DNA from: UTCHB3 sp008363265
GTDB lineage: Bacteria; Bacteroidota; Ignavibacteria; Ignavibacteriales; Ignavibacteriaceae
Reading direction: 5' to 3'
Length of the DNA: 64,000 nt
Assembly (NCBI GenBank): GCA_045863055.1
Contig: BTUW01000008.1
Span: 1-64,000, forward strand
Part shown: one piece after another, positions 31,672-41,472 of the stretch
Position numbering within the stretch: position 1 is the first letter of the stretch
Layout: every line of letters begins with the position of its first letter
Translations under genes and position numbers: made by a program
Notes under the pieces: model-generated
Databases searched by the model: none
What the model saw: only the letters and a program-made list of their open reading frames with translations
Told to the model about the DNA's origin: nothing

Positions 31672-32436
31672 TTACACTGCCATGAATTCGTCAACATGAT
31701 CTTTCACCCAGTCATACCCCTTTTCTTCGAGGAAGAGAGCGAGTGATTTGTCGCCCGACTTGATGATCCTGCCCTTGTAAAGAACATGCACGAAATCAGG
31801 TACGATGTAGTCGAGCAGTCTCTGATAGTGTGTAACAACGATGAAAGAGTTGTCCTCTTTTCTTAACGCGTTTACGCCGTTCGCCACGATCCTGAGGGCA
31901 TCGATATCGAGACCTGAATCTGTTTCATCGAGCACAGCAAGCTTTGGATCAAGTACTGCCATCTGGAAAACTTCATTTCTCTTCTTCTCGCCGCCGGAGA
32001 AACCTTCGTTTACAGAGCGGTTAAGGAGATCCTGAGGCATCTCAACGAGTTTCATCTTCTCTTTCATCATCTTAAGGAAGTCCATCGCGTCAAGCTGCTC
32101 TTCGCCCCTGTATTTCTTTATCTCATTAACGGCGTTTTTCAGCAGATTAACATTCGAAACACCGGGGATCTCGATCGGGTACTGGAACGCGAGGAACAGT
32201 CCCTCTCTGGCCCTGTCTTCGGGTGCCATGTCAAGGAGGTCTTTACCGTTGAAGGATACCGAACCCTCAAGCACTTCATACTCTTCCCTTCCGGCGAGTA
32301 CCTGAGCAAGCGTGCTTTTTCCGGAACCGTTGGGTCCCATGATGGCATGAACCTCACCCGGTTTCACGGTCAGGTTAATGCCCTTTAAAATCTCTTTGCC
32401 GTCGATGGCAGCTCTTAAATTCTTTATCTCGATCAT
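31672..32436 (-). CDS. sufC: SufC, ABC-type ATPase of the Suf scaffold
   Basis: 254 residues from ATG 32436, which has AAGGA nine bases upstream; the in-frame ATG at 32454 lies too close to it. Walker A is GPNGSGKSTLA, the signature is FSGGEKKRNE and Walker B is LAVLDETDSGLD, as in SufC. It hydrolyses ATP to remodel the SufBC2D complex. It lies between sufB and sufD. Confidence 0.95.
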   Translation of the reverse strand: MIEIKNLRAAIDGKEILKGINLTVKPGEVHAIMGPNGSGKSTLAQVLAGREEYEVLEGSVSFNGKDLLDMAPEDRAREGLFLAFQYPIEIPGVSNVNLLKNAVNEIKKYRGEEQLDAMDFLKMMKEKMKLVEMPQDLLNRSVNEGFSGGEKKRNEVFQMAVLDPKLAVLDETDSGLDIDALRIVANGVNALRKEDNSFIVVTHYQRLLDYIVPDFVHVLYKGRIIKSGDKSLALFLEEKGYDWVKDHVDEFMAV

Positions 32437-32459
32437 CTTTTCATTTCCTTTCAAAATTA

Positions 32460-33908
32460 TTAACCTACACTGCCTTCGAGGCTGATACTTAAAAGTTTCG
32501 TTGCTTCAACGGCGAACTCCATTGGGAGTTCCTTGAACACTTCCTTACAATATCCGTTCACGATCATGCTCACGGCATCCTCGGTCGAAAGGCCCCTCTG
32601 ATTCAGATAGAAGATCTGATCGGCACCGATCTTTGATGTGGTGGCTTCGTGCTCAACGGTAGCTGAAGGATTGCTCACTTCGAGGTATGGGAACGTGTGG
32701 GCGCCGCATTTGTCGCCGATAAGAAGTGAGTCGCACTGCGAGTAATTTCTGGCATGTTCAGCCTTCTTACCGATCCTCACAAGACCACGGTACGTGTTGT
32801 TGCTGAATCCGGCCGAGATACCTTTGCTCACGATCGTGCTTTTGGTGTTCTTGCCGATGTGGATCATCTTCGTGCCGGTATCGGCCTGCTGCATGTTGTT
32901 GGTAACAGCGACCGAGTAGAACTCACCTATCGAATTGTCGCCGGAGAGGATGCAGCTGGGATATTTCCATGTGATCGCTGAACCGGTCTCAACCTGAGTC
33001 CATGATATCTTCGAGTTAACACCTTTGCAGAGTCCGCGCTTGGTAACAAAATTGTAGATACCGCCTTTACCCTGCTTGTCACCCGCATACCAGTTCTGAA
33101 TGGTCGAGTATTTTATCTGGGCGTTATCCATTGCCACAAGTTCAACCACGGCGGCGTGGAGCTGATTTTCGTCCCTCATCGGGGCGGTACAACCTTCGAG
33201 GTAGCTCACATAAGAGTACTCATCGGCCACGATAAGGGTTCTTTCGAACTGACCGGTATTCGCGGCGTTGATCCTAAAGTAGGTTGAAAGCTCCATCGGG
33301 CATCTCACACCTTTCGGGATGTAAACAAATGAACCGTCGCTGAATACTGCTGAATTGAGGGCTGAGTAGAAATTGTCAGCGGCCGGAACAACCGAACCAA
33401 GATACTTCTTTACAAGATCTGGATGCTCTTTTATCGCTTCTGACATTGAACAGAAGATAATACCGAGCTCTTTTAATTTTTCTTTGTAGGTGGTTGCAAC
33501 CGATACTGAGTCGAACACGGCATCAACCGCGACATTGGCGAGCAGTTTCTGCTCTTCGAGGGGGATACCCAACTTTTCGAAAGCGCTCAGAATTTCGGGA
33601 TCCACTTCATCAAGACTGTTGAGTTTCTTCTTCTGCTTCGGCGCGGAATAGTAACTGATCTCCTGGAAGTCAACGGGTGGGTAGTCAACATTCGGCCATT
33701 GTGGTTCATACATCTTAAGCCACTGGCGGTAAGCCTTCAGACGCCATTCAAGCATCCATTCAGGCTCCTCTTTCTTCTCAGAAAGAGCACGTATTACATC
33801 TTCATTTAGCCCGGGCTTGAAGGTATCAGAATCGATCTCAGTTACGAATCCATATTTGTATTCCTGATTCGCTAATTCTTCAATCTCATTGATCTCGGTA
33901 TTGCTCAT
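32460..33908 (-). CDS. sufB: SufB, Fe-S scaffold complex subunit
   Basis: 482 residues. The family core is present: SGDNSIGEFYSVAVTNNMQQADTG, KCGAHTFPYLE, and the Cys/Glu region near EHEATTSKIGADQIFYLNQRGLS. It is the first gene of the Suf operon. The upstream gap (33909-34143) contains a simple repeat belonging to the next gene and no obvious Bacteroidota promoter on the minus strand. Confidence 0.96.
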   Translation of the reverse strand: MSNTEINEIEELANQEYKYGFVTEIDSDTFKPGLNEDVIRALSEKKEEPEWMLEWRLKAYRQWLKMYEPQWPNVDYPPVDFQEISYYSAPKQKKKLNSLDEVDPEILSAFEKLGIPLEEQKLLANVAVDAVFDSVSVATTYKEKLKELGIIFCSMSEAIKEHPDLVKKYLGSVVPAADNFYSALNSAVFSDGSFVYIPKGVRCPMELSTYFRINAANTGQFERTLIVADEYSYVSYLEGCTAPMRDENQLHAAVVELVAMDNAQIKYSTIQNWYAGDKQGKGGIYNFVTKRGLCKGVNSKISWTQVETGSAITWKYPSCILSGDNSIGEFYSVAVTNNMQQADTGTKMIHIGKNTKSTIVSKGISAGFSNNTYRGLVRIGKKAEHARNYSQCDSLLIGDKCGAHTFPYLEVSNPSATVEHEATTSKIGADQIFYLNQRGLSTEDAVSMIVNGYCKEVFKELPMEFAVEATKLLSISLEGSVG

Positions 33909-34090
33909 TCAATTTCCTTGTGTGTAAAAATTTCAAAATCCAATATCTAAACTTATCGAATCTATACAAAAAAGTCAAGATTAACTTCAAAAATTTTAAC
34001 AAAAGGTGAGGGAATACAGTTCCCGGAGAGGAACTAAAGAACAAAAGAACCCAAGTGCGCCGCGGCGCATTAAGAAATTCTCATTTCAAT

Positions 34091-34146
34091 TGTTCTTGAG
34101 TTCTTATGTTCTTATGTTCTTATGTTCTTGGGTTCTTACGTTCTTA
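34091..34146. repeat. TAAGAAC(A/C/G/T) octamer tandem repeat at a stop codon
   Basis: On the minus strand seven or so units of eight bases (TAAGAACG, TAAGAACC, CAAGAACA, TAAGAACA and so on) run from the TAA stop codon of the lipoprotein gene at 34144. Because the unit is eight bases long, the repeat places a TAA in all three frames. Confidence 0.9.
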
Positions 34147-34599
34147 CTGTACGTATTCCTGGATGCTGTACCAGGGGTCAACGAATTTAGTATCGTTGTC
34201 GTGTTTTCCCGGGAATAATACAAGTTTTCCGTTATCGTTGAAGACAACGAATGTGAGTCTGTGAGCCCAACCATTGTCCTGTCCCGCAATAACAGCCACA
34301 ACATTGATGGCGTTGCTGAGATCAGTTGAGGGATACGACTGTTCGATCTTGAATGTTTTGGGGTAATAGCTGTTCACAGTGAAAGCTGCTGCGTCGATCT
34401 TGGCGGCCTTCAGGTATGATGGAGCAATAAAGTCCATCAGTGTTTTGGGACGCTGATCTGTAACCATGATCTGAAGAAATTCAGTCACCTTCGCCTGTGC
34501 TGTCTGCTGATTCAGCTGAATGGTATCACTACCGGATCCACATCCCGCGAAAAACAAAACAAGTGCCAACACTCCAATTGATGAGATCATTCTTTTCAT
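34144..34599 (-). CDS. Small lipoprotein of unknown function
   Basis: 151 residues. The signal peptide ends at a lipobox with Cys20 (FFAGC). The mature part has a helical stretch (AQAKVTEFLQIMVTDQRPKTLMDFI) then a beta-rich part resembling an NTF2-like fold (KTFKIEQSYPSTD, HRLTFVVFNDNGKLVLFP). No family was recognised. It is followed by the octamer tract at its stop codon. It lies 52 bases after the MsbA-like gene on the same strand. Confidence 0.7.
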   Translation of the reverse strand: MKRMISSIGVLALVLFFAGCGSGSDTIQLNQQTAQAKVTEFLQIMVTDQRPKTLMDFIAPSYLKAAKIDAAAFTVNSYYPKTFKIEQSYPSTDLSNAINVVAVIAGQDNGWAHRLTFVVFNDNGKLVLFPGKHDNDTKFVDPWYSIQEYVQ

Positions 34600-34626
34600 T
34601 TTGTACCTTGATTATATTTATTGATG

Positions 34627-34654
34627 ATGAATAATACCTGATACCTGATACCTA
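34627..34654. repeat. GTATCAG heptamer repeat at a stop codon
   Basis: On the minus strand the TAG stop of the ABC transporter gene is followed directly by GTATCAG, GTATCAG and GTATTA. The unit is seven bases, different from the other stop-linked tracts. Confidence 0.8.
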
Positions 34655-36514
34655 AACTTTGTCTCTAAACTGCATATCATACAGTTTCTTGTACAGGCCA
34701 CCCTGCTCGAGGAGCCGGTCATGGTTGCCAGACTGGATGATCTTCCCGCTCTGAAGAACAAGTATTTTATCTGCATTCTTGATGGTTGAAAGCCTGTGCG
34801 CGATAACGACAACAGTACGGCTTTTCATTAACCTGTCGAGGGCTTCCTGAACAAGTTTCTCCGATTCGTTATCGAGAGCGCTGGTTGCTTCATCGAAGAT
34901 CATGATATCGGGGTTCTTGAGGAGCGCGCGGGCTATAGCAAGCCTCTGGCGTTGCCCACCGGAGAGTTTCACTCCCCTTTCACCGATCTCGGTGTCGTAT
35001 CCGTTCGGCATCTCAGTGATGAACTTGTGGGCATTGGCAACTTTCGCCGCCTCGAAGATGTCTTCCTCGCTGAAGTCGGTGCTACCGTAGCAGATATTGT
35101 TCTTTATTGAATCGTTAAAGAGGATGGTCTCCTGCGTAACGATACCAATGAACTTGCGGAGGTCTTCGATCTTGAGATCCCGGAGGTCTTTTCCGTCAAA
35201 CTTTATGGATCCACCGGTCACGTCATAGAACCTTGGGATAAGATCGACCAAAGTGGATTTGCCACCGCCGCTCGGTCCGACGAGGGCCACCACTTCCCCT
35301 TTATTGATCGAGAAGTTTATATTGTCAAGCACCATTTCACCCGGCTCGTCGGGATAGGCAAAAGAGACATTCTGGAAAGCGAGTTCCGATTTAAACTCTT
35401 TTACTTCCTCAGCACCATCTTTGTTCACGATATCAGGCCGGGTGTCGATAATATCAAATATCCTGTCGCCGGCCGCTGATGATTCCTGAATTCGGTTGTT
35501 CACACCGCTAAGTTCCTTTATCGGCGGAAGCAGCTGGAATATGGCGAAAAGGAAGCCGAGGAACTCGCTTGCCTTGATCTCGTTGTTGCTCAGTACGAGT
35601 GTGCCGCCGTAATAAATAATGATAACACCCACCATCACACTTAGAGTCTCAGTTATTGGTGCAGAGAGATTCCGGATGCGGGTGATTCGCAGAACCATCC
35701 TGAAGTAGCCCTCGGTTTCCTTACGGAATTTTTTGTTCTCATAGTTCTCTGTCCCGAAAGCCTTTACGATCTTTACACCGGAGATCGTTTCCTGGATCAC
35801 GCTGGTAATGTCAGCGATCTTCTCCTGGATCTTCGCGCTGTACTTTCTTAGTTTGATACCAATGAAAGAGATTATGCCCGCGCTGAAAGGAAGTGTGACC
35901 AAAGAGATGAGCGTCAGTTCCCAGCTTATTGATATCGCAATTCCCAAAAACACAACTATTGAAAGCGGCTCCCTGATCAGGTTCAGAAATGTCGCCGATA
36001 CACTGTTCTGAACGGCGGTAACATCGTTGACAATTATCGAGATCAGGTTCCCCACCCTCTCGCTCTTGAAGTAGCTGATCGGAAGCCTGTGCAACTGCTC
36101 GTATGCATCATCACGTAGATCACGTACGATTCCCTGTTCAACAAAATTGAGGAAATAAGCCTGAAAATAACCTGCAATATTCTTAAGGATGAATGCTGCA
36201 AAGATCACCATACAGATGCGGAAGAGGGCTTCAGTTTTGTCGCCAGCGAAGATGAAATCGTTGAAACCCTGAGAGATCGAATTCTTTATTGATATCAGAA
36301 AATCCGGAAGGATCGATGACGATACTTCGGCGCCACTTCCCGCAGGTGCCACTGATGACACCACTGAAGTATTAAAAAGGGTATCGAGCAGGGGGATCGA
36401 GAGATAAACCGAAGCACCATTCAGCAGCGCGAAAACGATCGTGCAGAAAATCGAGAGTGCAAGGTATTTCCAATAGCGCACTGAATAGCGCAATAATCTG
36501 TAATAGGTATTCAC
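34652..36514 (-). CDS. ABC exporter (MsbA-like, fused permease-ATPase)
   Basis: 620 residues. An N-terminal type I exporter membrane domain has about six helices (to residue 330). The C-terminal ATPase has Walker A GPSGGGKSTLVDLI, signature LSGGQRQRLAIARA, Walker B IMIFDEATSALD and switch VVIAHRLSTI. The best-known members flip lipids such as lipid A core in the inner membrane. The substrate is not certain here. The start at 36514 gives the normal family length. It lies eight bases after the neighbouring lipoprotein gene. Confidence 0.9.
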   Translation of the reverse strand: MNTYYRLLRYSVRYWKYLALSIFCTIVFALLNGASVYLSIPLLDTLFNTSVVSSVAPAGSGAEVSSSILPDFLISIKNSISQGFNDFIFAGDKTEALFRICMVIFAAFILKNIAGYFQAYFLNFVEQGIVRDLRDDAYEQLHRLPISYFKSERVGNLISIIVNDVTAVQNSVSATFLNLIREPLSIVVFLGIAISISWELTLISLVTLPFSAGIISFIGIKLRKYSAKIQEKIADITSVIQETISGVKIVKAFGTENYENKKFRKETEGYFRMVLRITRIRNLSAPITETLSVMVGVIIIYYGGTLVLSNNEIKASEFLGFLFAIFQLLPPIKELSGVNNRIQESSAAGDRIFDIIDTRPDIVNKDGAEEVKEFKSELAFQNVSFAYPDEPGEMVLDNINFSINKGEVVALVGPSGGGKSTLVDLIPRFYDVTGGSIKFDGKDLRDLKIEDLRKFIGIVTQETILFNDSIKNNICYGSTDFSEEDIFEAAKVANAHKFITEMPNGYDTEIGERGVKLSGGQRQRLAIARALLKNPDIMIFDEATSALDNESEKLVQEALDRLMKSRTVVVIAHRLSTIKNADKILVLQSGKIIQSGNHDRLLEQGGLYKKLYDMQFRDKV

Positions 36515-36521
36515 AATTTCA

Positions 36522-37493
36522 TCAGTTGTATGGTAAAAATCTTATACTTACACCGTTCTTCATCTTGATCCTTCGGGCCTCTTTAAGCTTCTCCAGATCG
36601 AATATTCTCACGAAACGCTTTTCATTCTCGATATCGTCGAAAGCGAGCTGGTTATTCTTCACTGTGAATGTCCTGTAACCGGAGCCCGAGAACCGCGCGA
36701 GATAATCCATCGTACTGATAGAGTAGACCAGAAGTGTGGAAGATGTATCACTGTCTGTTTTATGCACATCAAGGTTTGAGGTAAGCAGGATAACTTTTTC
36801 CTTGTCCTGTGTCCAGAAGACCCTGTCGACGTTCTGTTCAGTCTCCAGGATCAATTTTCCTTTTGGTGCCTTCGTACCTGTAAGTACTATTTTCTTTTTT
36901 TTATCACTGTTTTCGATGGTCAGGGTATTTTGTCCGTCGGGTGAAGTGTTGTTTATCCTGATCGCGGGCACTTCCGGGATCTGTCCCTCCATCAGGTTGT
37001 AAGTTTCCTTCTGTTTCGTAACGATCCTGCCTGTAGAGTCGATCATGTAATTGTCTTTGTACACCCGCTGATTCACAAGTTCCAGGTGATAGAGCACCAG
37101 GTTAAGAGTGTTGGCATCAAGAATATTCGAGTAGACCTTTGAAACCTTCGGTGAGGTCAGAATTTCCCTTGTGCCGTTCACATGATGGAAGTGTACAGTT
37201 ATATTGTCGAAATAGCCTTCCGCGGTGTTGTAACCCGAGCCGGAGATGAAGTAGTATCTTCCGGCTTCGCCTGTTCCGGTTATAAGTATGGGTTTTACCG
37301 CGGGAAGACCCCTAAAAACCTCTGTCTCTCCTGAGTTGAGATCATGGACATAAATCTGTCGCCCATTGCCGTCATCACCGATCAGTGGGATGCTTCCCTC
37401 CCCGATGATCTTGTAATCAGGCTCCTCTTCACCGCAGGAAGAGAATACAAGGGCTACGGCAGGTATCAATAAAAGTGGTATTAATTTTCGCAT
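36522..37493 (-). CDS. Propeller-like lipoprotein of unknown function
   Basis: 323 residues. The signal peptide has a lipobox (FSSC, Cys20). The mature part contains blade-like repeats (RQIYVHDLNSGETEVFRG, RVFWTQDKEKVILLTSNLDV, STLLVYSISTMDYLARF) with a YIDxxG-like pattern, resembling TolB-type propellers. No catalytic motif is visible. Upstream (37494-37564) there is little intergenic sequence, so co-transcription with xerD is possible. I do not recognise a named family. Confidence 0.65.
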   Translation of the reverse strand: MRKLIPLLLIPAVALVFSSCGEEEPDYKIIGEGSIPLIGDDGNGRQIYVHDLNSGETEVFRGLPAVKPILITGTGEAGRYYFISGSGYNTAEGYFDNITVHFHHVNGTREILTSPKVSKVYSNILDANTLNLVLYHLELVNQRVYKDNYMIDSTGRIVTKQKETYNLMEGQIPEVPAIRINNTSPDGQNTLTIENSDKKKKIVLTGTKAPKGKLILETEQNVDRVFWTQDKEKVILLTSNLDVHKTDSDTSSTLLVYSISTMDYLARFSGSGYRTFTVKNNQLAFDDIENEKRFVRIFDLEKLKEARRIKMKNGVSIRFLPYN

Positions 37494-37564
37494 CGGGTCC
37501 CGGGAAAATTTGAGATCTGAAGTGTAAAAATGGTTATTGGAAAAGTAAATTTAATAAAAACCCG

Positions 37565-38473
37565 TCATCCGCGCGGGTGGAACCTGTTAACCACATCCCT
37601 GATATATGAGATATCGATGTGCGTGTAAATCTGAGTAACTGAGATATCGGTATGACCCAGCATCTCCTGAACGGCCCTGATGTTTGCCCCCCCTTCGATC
37701 AGATGAGTGGCAAAGGAATGTCTGAAAATATGAGGGTAAACGCGCTTGTTTATCCCGGCCAGTCCGGCGTATTCCTTAATCATCATCCAGACAGCAACAC
37801 GCGAAAGCCCCCCTCCCCGCTTGGTGTTCAGAAAGAGTACGGGTCCGCTTGAAGGTTTAGCGATCAGTGGGCGGCTGTGAAGAAGATAGTCGTTTATTGC
37901 TTTAATGGCTGCTGAACCGATTGGTACGAACCGCTCCTTGCTTCCCTTGCCGAAAACCCTGATCATCTCCTCTTCAAAGAAAAGGTCGCTTTTTTTCATC
38001 CCCGTAAGTTCGGAGACCCTGATCCCGCAGGCGTATAAAACTTCTATTATCGCCCTGTCACGCAACCCCGCGGGAGTGGAAGTGTCTATCTTGTCTATTA
38101 TGGCATCAATCTCTGACGGCGTCAGCACTTCAGGGAGTTTCCTGCTGAGTTTTGGCGGTTTTAGCCTTGCCACAGGACTTTTTTTAACATATTCTGAAAC
38201 CACGAGGTACGAAAAAAAACCTTTAAGTGAAGAGTGGTACCTCGCGATCGAAGTGGCGTTCAAGCCGGCAGTCGAAAGTTGATTAAAAAAATCACGCGCA
38301 TGGTCGACGGTGACTTCGGTCAGGTCGTTCACACCTTCGTCAGCCACGAAGCGGATGAAATTTCTAATGTCCCTGCTGTAGGCCTCAAGTGAGTTATCGG
38401 CAAGGTTCCTCTCGATCCGCAGTTCTGTCAGATAGTCGTTCAGGAACTGCTCGAGTGAAGTGGTGTTACTCAC
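37565..38473 (-). CDS. xerD: Tyrosine recombinase XerD (or XerC)
   Basis: 302 residues. N-terminal SAM-like core-binding domain (EQFLNDYLTELRIERNLADNSLEAYSRD), then the catalytic domain with Arg in CGIRVSEL, Lys region GKGSKERFVPIG, HxxR in HIFRHSFATHL, His in LGHTDISVT and Tyr in QIYTHID. It resolves chromosome dimers at dif. The gene overlaps the PgpH gene by eight bases. Only one Xer gene is in the window, so XerC versus XerD is judged by similarity alone. Confidence 0.9.
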   Translation of the reverse strand: MSNTTSLEQFLNDYLTELRIERNLADNSLEAYSRDIRNFIRFVADEGVNDLTEVTVDHARDFFNQLSTAGLNATSIARYHSSLKGFFSYLVVSEYVKKSPVARLKPPKLSRKLPEVLTPSEIDAIIDKIDTSTPAGLRDRAIIEVLYACGIRVSELTGMKKSDLFFEEEMIRVFGKGSKERFVPIGSAAIKAINDYLLHSRPLIAKPSSGPVLFLNTKRGGGLSRVAVWMMIKEYAGLAGINKRVYPHIFRHSFATHLIEGGANIRAVQEMLGHTDISVTQIYTHIDISYIRDVVNRFHPRG

Positions 38474-40625
38474 CTTTTTCCAGTTTTTCCTGCTCGGGGT
38501 ATCTGATCCTGCTGTGCTTTGCGGTCATCAAAGTGCTGAAGAACACCTTCTTTATCTCCTCCACCTCGGAGAGAGTGATCGGTGAGTCATCAAGCTCCTT
38601 CTCCTGAAGTGTCTGATTGATCAGATTATTGATCAGGTTCTCGAGGGTTTGCGGCTCGGGTGTGGTTATGCTTCTTGAAGCTGACTCACACTTGTCGGCG
38701 AGCATCATGATCGCCTGTTCACGGGTATGCGGTTTGGGACCGGCATAGCGGAATTCATCTTTGTTAACCTTCTCCCTCCCGTATCTCTGAACAGCCTTGT
38801 CGTAGAAAACTCTTATGACGCCTGTTCCGTGATGTGTCGGGATGAACTCAATTATCTCCATTGGGAGGTTATGCCTCTTCCCAAGATCGATGCCCATTGT
38901 AACGTGGTCTTTTATCACCTTCACGCTCATCTCGGGTGTGAGTTCATTATGCAGGTTCTGCCCTGGCATCTGGTTCTCGATGAAATAGTATGGAGAGATC
39001 ATCTTGCCGATATCATGGTAGAGTGCTCCAACTTTTACAAGAAGTGTATCCGCGCCTATCTTCTCGGCGGCTGCTTCTGCTAATCTGGCTACCGACTGTG
39101 AGTGGTAGAATGTACCTGATGCCGACTGATACATCTCCTTCAGCAATGGGTGATCGGTGTTCGAAAGCTCAACCAGGGTAAGATCGGTCGTTATCTTGAA
39201 CGTTTTCTCGAAAAACCTTAAAAGAGTGTAAGTGATCATCGGGCTTACTACCGCGTTGATACCCGAGTAGGAAATATCGCGTATCAATTTCGACCAACTG
39301 CTCAGACTCTCGAAGGAAAGAAATACATTCCCGACAAAATAGCCGGCAAAGATAAAGATCATTCCACGGTAGATCTGCTGCCTGTTCTTGATATCCCTGA
39401 CAGAGTAAACACCAAGAGAGCCCGCGACTATGTTTAGCACCATCAGTGAATAGTCGTTCCCGCGCAGACCGGCCGCGATCAGAGATGCCACGAGTGTCGT
39501 GTAAAGCCCCACCCTCGAGTCGAACATGATGGTGGTCAGCAGGGAGATCGCAGGAATTATGATCAGCAATTGTGCTGAGCCCCCGATATTAACAACATTG
39601 AGATAGTAAGTGAGATATGAAATCGCGAAAAACAGAAGCGAGAAGATCGTCAGCTTCACATTATCTTCAAATATGGTCTTGCGGAAGTTGAACAGGAATG
39701 CGCCGAGCAGACCCAGTAAAACCGCTATATGGAGTACCTTGCCGAAAAACTGACGGGAGTATTCGATTATGCCGAGATCCTCTGACTTTGCCGACTTAAA
39801 AGAGTCGAGCTTCTCTTTAACATCAGGAGTGATCCTCTCATGTTTACCGATGATCTTCTCATTCAGAACAACTATTCCGGAATTCCTGCTGACCTTGTCG
39901 CGGGCGATCTCGATCTCTTCTTTCGTGAGTTCCTCGCTGTAAACCAAGTTGGGAATAAAAAGGGTCTGAGCGATCTCGGTCAGCACGGCCACTTCAACCG
40001 AATCAGTAAATTCCTGTCCGATCGACGCGGCGATCAGGGAGCGCGCTCCAGTGTAATCGAGAAAGTCAAGTTTGCTTCTTTTCTCCTGAAAACTTCCTCT
40101 TCTCACCGAAACAGTGTCCTTCGGAATCTGGGCATAGTCGAGACTGAGCGCTCCCCTCTTCCCTGTGACCAAAAGAACTTCCCGTACTTTCTCAAGCTTT
40201 CCAAGGATATCAGAAAGTTTATTACCGGTGGAATCAGCAAATTTTAGAAGATAATTCCGGGCAGGATCAGAGAATCTGACAAGATTGAGGTCGGAATCAA
40301 ACTGGGAGGGGCTGATAACTGCCCTTTCAAGAGCCTTCCTGAGCGATCTGACCGTGTCGGTGATAAGACTGTCGGAGGGCAGAGTTGTAAAAACATGAAA
40401 AACAGAGTTAACAGCGCTGTCAACCTCCGCCTGGTAGAACTTCTCATCCTTGAGGATGGGGAAACTCCTGTCGGCGATCAGGTCTTCATCAAGCCAGATA
40501 TTCCCGGCTTCAGACTGGATGTCAACCACCTCGGCTTTGGGAAAGAGAAATGCTATGGCTACTGATGTTAGAACCCACAGCAGTACCTTAACCCTCTTGC
40601 TGTTTTTAAGTCTTTCAGTAGTCAA
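38466..40625 (-). CDS. pgpH: 7TM-HD phosphohydrolase, PgpH-type c-di-AMP phosphodiesterase
   Basis: 719 residues. A periplasmic N-terminal 7TMR-HDED-like domain (about 40-290) is followed by seven membrane helices (about 300-470) and a cytoplasmic HD domain with FYHSQSV, ALYHDIGKM, LHNELTPEMSVKVIKDHV and THHGTG. PgpH degrades cyclic di-AMP in related bacteria. The HD residues are intact. It overlaps xerD by eight bases and lies 10 bases downstream of the HAD gene, so the group is probably co-transcribed. Confidence 0.9.
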   Translation of the reverse strand: MTTERLKNSKRVKVLLWVLTSVAIAFLFPKAEVVDIQSEAGNIWLDEDLIADRSFPILKDEKFYQAEVDSAVNSVFHVFTTLPSDSLITDTVRSLRKALERAVISPSQFDSDLNLVRFSDPARNYLLKFADSTGNKLSDILGKLEKVREVLLVTGKRGALSLDYAQIPKDTVSVRRGSFQEKRSKLDFLDYTGARSLIAASIGQEFTDSVEVAVLTEIAQTLFIPNLVYSEELTKEEIEIARDKVSRNSGIVVLNEKIIGKHERITPDVKEKLDSFKSAKSEDLGIIEYSRQFFGKVLHIAVLLGLLGAFLFNFRKTIFEDNVKLTIFSLLFFAISYLTYYLNVVNIGGSAQLLIIIPAISLLTTIMFDSRVGLYTTLVASLIAAGLRGNDYSLMVLNIVAGSLGVYSVRDIKNRQQIYRGMIFIFAGYFVGNVFLSFESLSSWSKLIRDISYSGINAVVSPMITYTLLRFFEKTFKITTDLTLVELSNTDHPLLKEMYQSASGTFYHSQSVARLAEAAAEKIGADTLLVKVGALYHDIGKMISPYYFIENQMPGQNLHNELTPEMSVKVIKDHVTMGIDLGKRHNLPMEIIEFIPTHHGTGVIRVFYDKAVQRYGREKVNKDEFRYAGPKPHTREQAIMMLADKCESASRSITTPEPQTLENLINNLINQTLQEKELDDSPITLSEVEEIKKVFFSTLMTAKHSRIRYPEQEKLEKGE

Positions 40626-40634
40626 TTCTTAGTT

Positions 40635-41465
40635 TCAATGTTTTTGTTTGTAGATCATTTCGAGGAGTTCACCGACTCCGTCTTCATTATTTGTCTGTTC
40701 CAGTTTAATATCCGAAAGGAACTTGATCTCGGGAACAGCGTTGGCAAGCGAAACTTTGATCGCTTTGGTCTTAAACAGTTCAACGTCGTTGTACCAGTCA
40801 CCAACAACCACGGTATCCCTGATCGATATCTTCAATTTCTTCATCAGGTCGGTAAGTGCCCTCGCTTTGGAAATATTTTTCCTTTTTACTTCAAGGTAGT
40901 ACTGGTAATGAGACTGACTCTTTGAGTAAGTAAGTTTTATCCCGAATGAGTACGGAAACGAGAAATGCTTTTTGATCTCGTGGAGCGACTGACGGTTCTC
41001 CCCGACATAAACAAGTTCGATAATATCTTCGTTCACGGTGCGGTAATCGTCGACGAGACGGAACTGCGCGCCGAACCGGTCGATAAGTTGCATCGTGGCT
41101 TCATTGTGCTCTGTGTAAAGAACTTCAGACTCTGTACACATTACCATCTTCACCACATGCTTGTTGGCAAGATCGATACCCTTGGTTACCTTTTGCGGTT
41201 TGAGGGCGATCTTTTGAAGCACATTACCAGAAGGGTAATGCTTAATGATCGCTCCATCGGAGCAAATTATATAACAATTCAGATCCAGCTCCTTCGCGTA
41301 CTGTTCCAGAGCCGAATACATCCGTCCGCTGGCAAAGGTTACTACAACACCTTTGTCGCTAAGCAACTTTGCATATTTTCTGCTTTTATCGCCGATCGCC
41401 CCCTCATTCGAAAGAAGGGTACCGTCGAGGTCAAGCAGTATAAGTTTAACACTTTTAAAATCCAT
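40635..41465 (-). CDS. Cof-type HAD phosphatase
   Basis: 276 residues of HAD subfamily IIB. The nucleophile motif is LDLDGTLL near residue 11, a Thr/Ser motif follows near residue 44 (FASGRM), the Lys is near 206 and the acidic loop is GDWYNDVELF near 221-230. Cof-type phosphatases act on sugar phosphates or flavin intermediates, and the substrate is unknown. The flanking genes give no clue. Confidence 0.88.
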   Translation of the reverse strand: MDFKSVKLILLDLDGTLLSNEGAIGDKSRKYAKLLSDKGVVVTFASGRMYSALEQYAKELDLNCYIICSDGAIIKHYPSGNVLQKIALKPQKVTKGIDLANKHVVKMVMCTESEVLYTEHNEATMQLIDRFGAQFRLVDDYRTVNEDIIELVYVGENRQSLHEIKKHFSFPYSFGIKLTYSKSQSHYQYYLEVKRKNISKARALTDLMKKLKISIRDTVVVGDWYNDVELFKTKAIKVSLANAVPEIKFLSDIKLEQTNNEDGVGELLEMIYKQKH

Positions 41466-41472
41466 TATGGCC